Below, piece after piece: positions 59,837 to 64,000 of a DNA stretch of 64,000 nucleotides. The stretch's first letter is position 1. The number at the start of each line of letters is the position of its first letter. The stretch comes from Dryas octopetala. Taxonomy: Eukaryota; Streptophyta; Magnoliopsida; Rosales; Rosaceae. The stretch spans positions 21,803,889-21,867,888 of the forward strand of contig OY992836.1 of the NCBI GenBank assembly GCA_963921425.1. The letters are read 5' to 3'. The position numbers and the translations under genes were made by a program. Under the pieces are notes generated by a model. It made no database searches. It saw only the letters and a list, made by a program, of their open reading frames with translations, and was not told where the DNA came from.

Positions 59837-60557
59837 CAGTGGCGGCTCAATAAAAAGTGAGGCCTAATGCGAAATTACACAGAGGCTTTCCAAATAAATT
59901 ATTCACAAATATTAAAAAAAAATTATTGAAAAATCAATCTTCTTGCTTTTTGAGATGCAAAATTAGTGATTAAATTTTTATATTCAAGTTGTTTTACCAA
60001 ATTTTTTTCAATAGATAATATAGCTAACCCATTTAATCTTTTTTGTAACATAGTTGACCGTACCTAGATTCAAATTTCCTATTCGACATATTTGATATTT
60101 CCACTAATAATTAAACAACAAAGTGACAATTATAAAAAATTAAGAGAAACTTACCAGTTATGAGTTATCCCAATGAGTCTTCACTATTGAGTTTGAAGAT
60201 TGAGACTATTAGAGACTAGAGAGACTTAGAGACTGAGAAATTGAGAGTTAGAGAGAATAGAGAAGAGAATAGAGAGACGTGAGCTTGAGAGTCTGATGGT
60301 TAGGAATAAGAAATAGGGACCAGGATCCTCTGCCAATTTTTCCCCTGCCAGACTATACCAAGCTTTTGATCTCAGCCCTTCAATAGTCTTCTATGGCTGA
60401 GATCTTGCCATATGTACAATTTTTTTATTTTATTTTTTTCACAAATAATGTTAAAGACTTACTAAAATAGAAAAACAAAAAATCTATAAACCCAGCCCAC
60501 CGAACTCCACCCAGCCCACCTCCCTCCACTCCCTCCGACCACCCTCCTTAACCTCCT

Positions 60558-60594
<37 letters not shown>

Positions 60595-61506
60595 CTCCAG
60601 ATTGGAGTCCCATGATTATGATGGCCCAGCGGCGGTGTAGCGGCAGCCATTGCAGGGATGTTTCCGTCAAGATTTAAAAGAAAATTGACTGACGGTGCTT
60701 CTATTTTTATGCTACAGTAACTATTGTGATTGAAATCTGTTGGGCTATTCTTGTTTGGTCTGCCATTAGAATCATCATTAATCTGATCCATGTTTGGTAC
60801 TTGGATTTCCAAGTTTATTGCTTCCAAGAAGATGCAAGGGCTCTCTGGAATTGGAGAAACAAATCAATATTGTGGAGGCACTCCGATCTGCAGTGAAGAG
60901 AGGGAGAGTATAGAGAGAGAAGGGAAGAGAGAAAGAAAGGGGAGGAGAAGGAGGCAACGGGGGTTGTCGGAGGGAGGGGCGTCGTTGGGCTGGGTAGGCT
61001 GGGCTTTTGGTTTTTTTGTTTTTCTATTTTAGTAAGTTGTTAACATTTTTGTGAGGAAAAAAAAAGGTTTATGGATGTGGCAAGATCTCAGCCATAAAAG
61101 ACTATTGAAGGGCTAAGATCAAAAGCCTGGTATACTCTGGCAGGAAAAAAACTGGCAGATAATCCTGGTCCAAGAAATAGACAACAAATGTAGAATTTGA
61201 TCACTGATCGCTTAATTGTAGGCATGCTAGTGCAACAATTAGCATTAATTGTAGGTGTAAAACATTAATTGTATGCATGTAAGCTACTAGGCTTCCACAA
61301 TTACATTAGGCCTAAAATTATTATTATTATTTTTCAAAGAGAAAGGATGGAGGCTTTTAGGCTTTCATTATAAAATTGTTTATGCCATTATAATTTTTTT
61401 ATTTTTTTTTCAGTAGTAGAGTAGTAGACTGATGAATATGTGAGGCCTTTCCCATTTTGTGGCCCTAGGCCTGTGCCTAGGTGGCCTTGGGCCATAGCCG
61501 GCACTG
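59837..61506. mobile_element. hAT-type non-autonomous element, 1.7 kb, hosting a nested MULE
   Basis: Termini are CAGTGGCGGCTC at 59837 and AGCCGGCACTG ending at 61506. They are flanked by a perfect 8-bp duplication, GCTATATA, at 59829-59836 and 61507-61514. Both features fit the hAT superfamily. Without the nested insertion (60317-61171 plus its duplication) the element would be about 0.8 kb. No transposase is seen. Confidence 0.82.
60317..61171. mobile_element. Mutator-like element with long TIRs, nested in the hAT element
   Basis: Inverted termini GGACCAGGATCCTC and ATAATCCTGGTCC extend into about 230-bp arms (for example CTCAGCCCTTCAATAGTCTT against AAGACTATTGAAGGGCTAAG). A perfect 9-bp duplication, AAGAAATAG, flanks it (60308-60316 and 61172-61180). 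The interior holds two low-complexity Arg/Glu-rich frames (minus 60462-60827, plus 60790-61032), one starting MEAINLEIQVPNMDQIND, which may be a captured gene piece. A CT microsatellite is at 60563-60591. Confidence 0.85.
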
Positions 61507-61514
61507 GCTATATA

Positions 61515-63330
61515 TAATTAATCTATATCATATAGAATATTTAATGATTAATGCCTGTGGTTATATACTAGTTATATCTGGCCAAAAAAAAAAAGCCTGT
61601 TGTTATATAGAAAACAAAAATAAGCCTTTCATGCATGCATAATGTTTTATTAGTTTCTTTTGTTTTCTCATATTCAGCAAACAGTACTGCTATATTATAT
61701 ATGAACTTAATTGTTTTACTCAACATGCTATTCCATGCATGTACCACATTGATTTTATATTTATATACCATGCAATTTCTTCATGTTGATTGTATTTATA
61801 TATATATAGATAGGTGGCAATCGTGTTGTATCTACTTGTTTATTTGCCAAAGTACACGAGAAATTATTCTTTATAACTGATATACTGTCACATGATATAA
61901 TTAGTTTATATGTTATAATATGGATGAATGTTATTAATACAATACTCTACTAATATAAACACATCATCCTATAATACCCTTACACGGATTGGTTATACCA
62001 CATGACAGTATATCGATTATACCCTATAATTTTTTCAAATACACTATTCTTCACTATTTCCTATTCACTAATGCAAAACCAATTCAAGGTAGGTTAAACG
62101 TGTCCTCATCATTTTATATAAAAATGTATAGAAAATCTCTTACAAGTTGGAAAAATATGTATATATATATATTTCATGCGAGTGTAAATGTAACAGCTCT
62201 TCTCTTTTCTTTCCAAACTCTTGGCCTTCTTAATTAACCAAAATCCCTTTGAGCCCTCTAATTAAGTTCCTCCTTCCTTGAATGTACATATTTTAAATTA
62301 AAATCCAACGTACTACTTCATTTCTACAAGGACGATGGTAGGTATATATGGCTGCTTAGCCTGCTTGACATTAATTAATGGCATAGGGTTTACAAGCTTG
62401 AGACTAGCCCATTCTCTAGCCCTAATCTACATCACAAACTGCACTAAAATTTTAAGAATAATAGTATAATAATACTAGATTATTAAATTTGTTCACCAAA
62501 TAATAAACTAATATCTTAGCTTTGTAGCGATTATAAATAGGAAGACTTAGAGTTTAGTTCATTTTATGAGTCTTTCTTAGACTAAAACTGGTAGTAATTT
62601 AAGGTTTTTAATTAAGTCATTCTATTTTTCTTCTTAGACGGCTTTATATTAGGTTTTAACTCCAAGATTTTAGACTTTACCCAAAATCTTGGAGTTAAAA
62701 CCTAACATGCAGCCTCTACAAAGCTCATTCTACATCCTAGGAGGGGAAATACCCTTCAAATAGGGAGAAATATCCTTCAAATCAAAGAAGAACTTTATTA
62801 TGAATTAAAAAAAATTTCTTATAAATTAAAAAGACTTTATTATAAATTAAAAGAATTTTCTTATAAATTAAAAGAATTTTCTTATAAATTAATATAAATT
62901 TAAAAAAAAATTTATAAATTTTAAAATACTCTTGATCTTCATCTAAAAATTGTGTTTATAAATAACATAAACTTAATTATCTCTTATAAATACGTATTAC
63001 GTACCAAACAATTCTAAAGGAAAAGTACTTAATTATTGTGGTCCTCAAAGTACGAAGCACCTTTTTTGTTATCCTTTTTCTTTTCTTTTTTAAAGCTTTG
63101 TAAGTTTCATTATGTATATCAGAATATGCTTAGGCATGACCGCATGAGGCTAACTAAATTTTGTTTTTGTAACTGTCTGAAAAGTTAAAAAAATGAAAAA
63201 TAAAATAAAAAAACAGAGAGTTGCCACAAAGGAATGAGTGCATGCGGTAAAAGCTTAGTTGTCAAACTTTGTGCCACCTAACCAACCTCCTGCTTTGTCC
63301 CAATTCGCAGGGCAAAGCGTGGCTCACCTT
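61515..63330. other. Intergenic, A/T-rich, no gene recognised
   Basis: Upstream region of the GAPN gene. A perfect 21-bp stem hairpin (arms 62651-62671 and 62683-62703, 11-nt loop) and a tandem array of about 22-bp units (62817-62895, unit like TTATAAATTAAAAGAATTTTC) are present. No coding sequence is supported. Confidence 0.5.
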
Positions 63331-63511
63331 CCCCTTATATATCACCCCCACAAATCCCACCAAACCAAAGCCAAACTACATATCACCACACACTCACTCC
63401 TCACCTTCAGTGCTAGACCTCTGTTTTGACTTGCAGAGCTCAAAGAGATCAAGTTTTTAAGCAATTCTTGAGTTGGGTACTTGGGTCTCTGAGTTTTAAT
63501 TTTGACAAGAA
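63331..63511 (+). promoter_or_regulatory. GAPN core promoter and 5'UTR
   Basis: A TATA box, TTATATATC, lies near 63335-63343, about 170 bp ahead of the start codon. The leader that follows is C/A-rich (ACCACACACTCACTCCTCACC), typical of a highly expressed plant gene. Confidence 0.55.
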
Positions 63512-63990
63512 ATGGCTGGTACTGGATTGTTTGCAGAGATATTGGATGGAGATGCTTACAAGTACTACTCTGATGGGGAGTGGAAGAAATCCTCTTCTGG
63601 TAAACTTGTTCCCATCATCAACCCCACTACAAGAAAGGTTCAGTACAAAGTTCAAGGTGATCATCATCTTCAACCATGTTCATGGCTTTCCATTTTAAAA
63701 GCTTGCTCTTTTTTCAATTTGTACTATAATTAGTGCTTAATTCTTTGTTTGTTTGTTCATTTTTTATTACAATTACCCTTTATTTGGTTGCCGCAGCTTG
63801 TACACAAGAGGAGGTCAACAGGGTCATGGAAACAGCGAAAACTGCACAGAAATCGTGGGCAAAGACCCCACTTTGGAAGCGAGCAGAGCTCCTTCATAAA
63901 GCTGCTTCTATTCTCAAAGAACACAAAGCTCCAATGGCAGAGTCCCTGGTTAAAGAAATTGCTAAGCCTGCTAAAGATGCAGTTACAGAG
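63512..63990 (+). CDS. GAPN: NADP-dependent non-phosphorylating glyceraldehyde-3-phosphate dehydrogenase, first two exons (gene runs off the window)
   Basis: Exon 1 (63512-63656) reads MAGTGLFAEILDGDAYKYYS and on through SSGKLVPIINPTTRKVQYKVQ. Exon 2 (63797-63990) continues in frame ACTQEEVNRVMETAKTAQKS ... AESLVKEIAKPAKDAVTE. The second exon ends at GAG|GTGCAT, a position that matches the usual exon border before VVRSGD in plant ALDH11A3. Only about 112 of the expected roughly 496 residues are inside the window, so the catalytic Cys and Glu are not visible. GAPN (ALDH11 family) oxidises glyceraldehyde-3-phosphate to 3-phosphoglycerate with NADP+ in the cytosol, supplying NADPH. The N-terminal sequence is strongly characteristic. 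Confidence 0.93.
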
Positions 63991-64000
63991 GTGCATAAAT

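Overview
The window is plant nuclear DNA, almost certainly from a eudicot. Genes have many short GT-AG introns, A/T-rich intergenic DNA, CT/GA-rich 5' leaders and abundant plant transposons. The protein families (GPI-anchored GDPDL, CcmA/ABCI1, FIP1[V], TRAPPC5, CAF1, DRB, GAPN) are typical plant nuclear genes. The overall feel is Rosaceae-like (Prunus or a relative), but the sequence alone does not fix the genus. No CRISPR array, tRNA or rRNA gene was recognised.

Gene-rich left half (1-31.7 kb): the last exon of one GDPDL gene (29-351); a complete nine-exon GDPDL gene (3568-7048); convergent to it ABCI1/CCMA (7419-8105, minus); an eight-exon divergent TRAP-like phosphoesterase gene (10385-13571, minus); a nine-exon FIP1[V]-type polyadenylation factor (15693-24355, minus); head-to-head with it TRAPPC5/TRS31 (25949-29011, plus); and an intronless-CDS CAF1 deadenylase (30674-31498, minus). 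A degraded copy of the ABCI1 3' end lies between the two GDPDL genes, so the GDPDL-ABCI1 block was probably duplicated in tandem.

Transposon-rich right half (32-63 kb): a 0.5 kb foldback MITE; a truncated Ty1-copia element whose reading runs straight into a Helitron helicase remnant with a recognisable 3' terminus; a small MULE MITE with 9-bp target duplication; a two-dsRBM DRB gene (37710-41573) with LINE fragments and a tandem duplication in its first intron; a block of direct and inverted repeats (42.1-47.3 kb); a small conserved 65-aa protein gene (49457-49654, minus) with a TATA box; a decayed Ty3-gypsy pol (50.3-52.2 kb); a 5.1 kb CACTA element (54435-59553, TTT target duplication); and a 1.7 kb hAT element carrying a nested 0.86 kb MULE, both with perfect target duplications. 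The window closes with the promoter and first two exons of a GAPN/ALDH11A3 gene.

Functionally the host genes are a set of unrelated housekeeping genes (cell wall, mitochondrial cytochrome c maturation, mRNA 3' end formation and deadenylation, vesicle tethering, dsRNA binding, carbon metabolism), not an operon-like system. The most unusual items are the TRAP-like protein that appears to have lost its metal ligands, the precise copia-Helitron junction, the nested transposons with intact target duplications, and the rearranged DRB locus. Exon borders were read by eye from splice signals and frame continuity. Family assignments are from memory of the families, without a database search.
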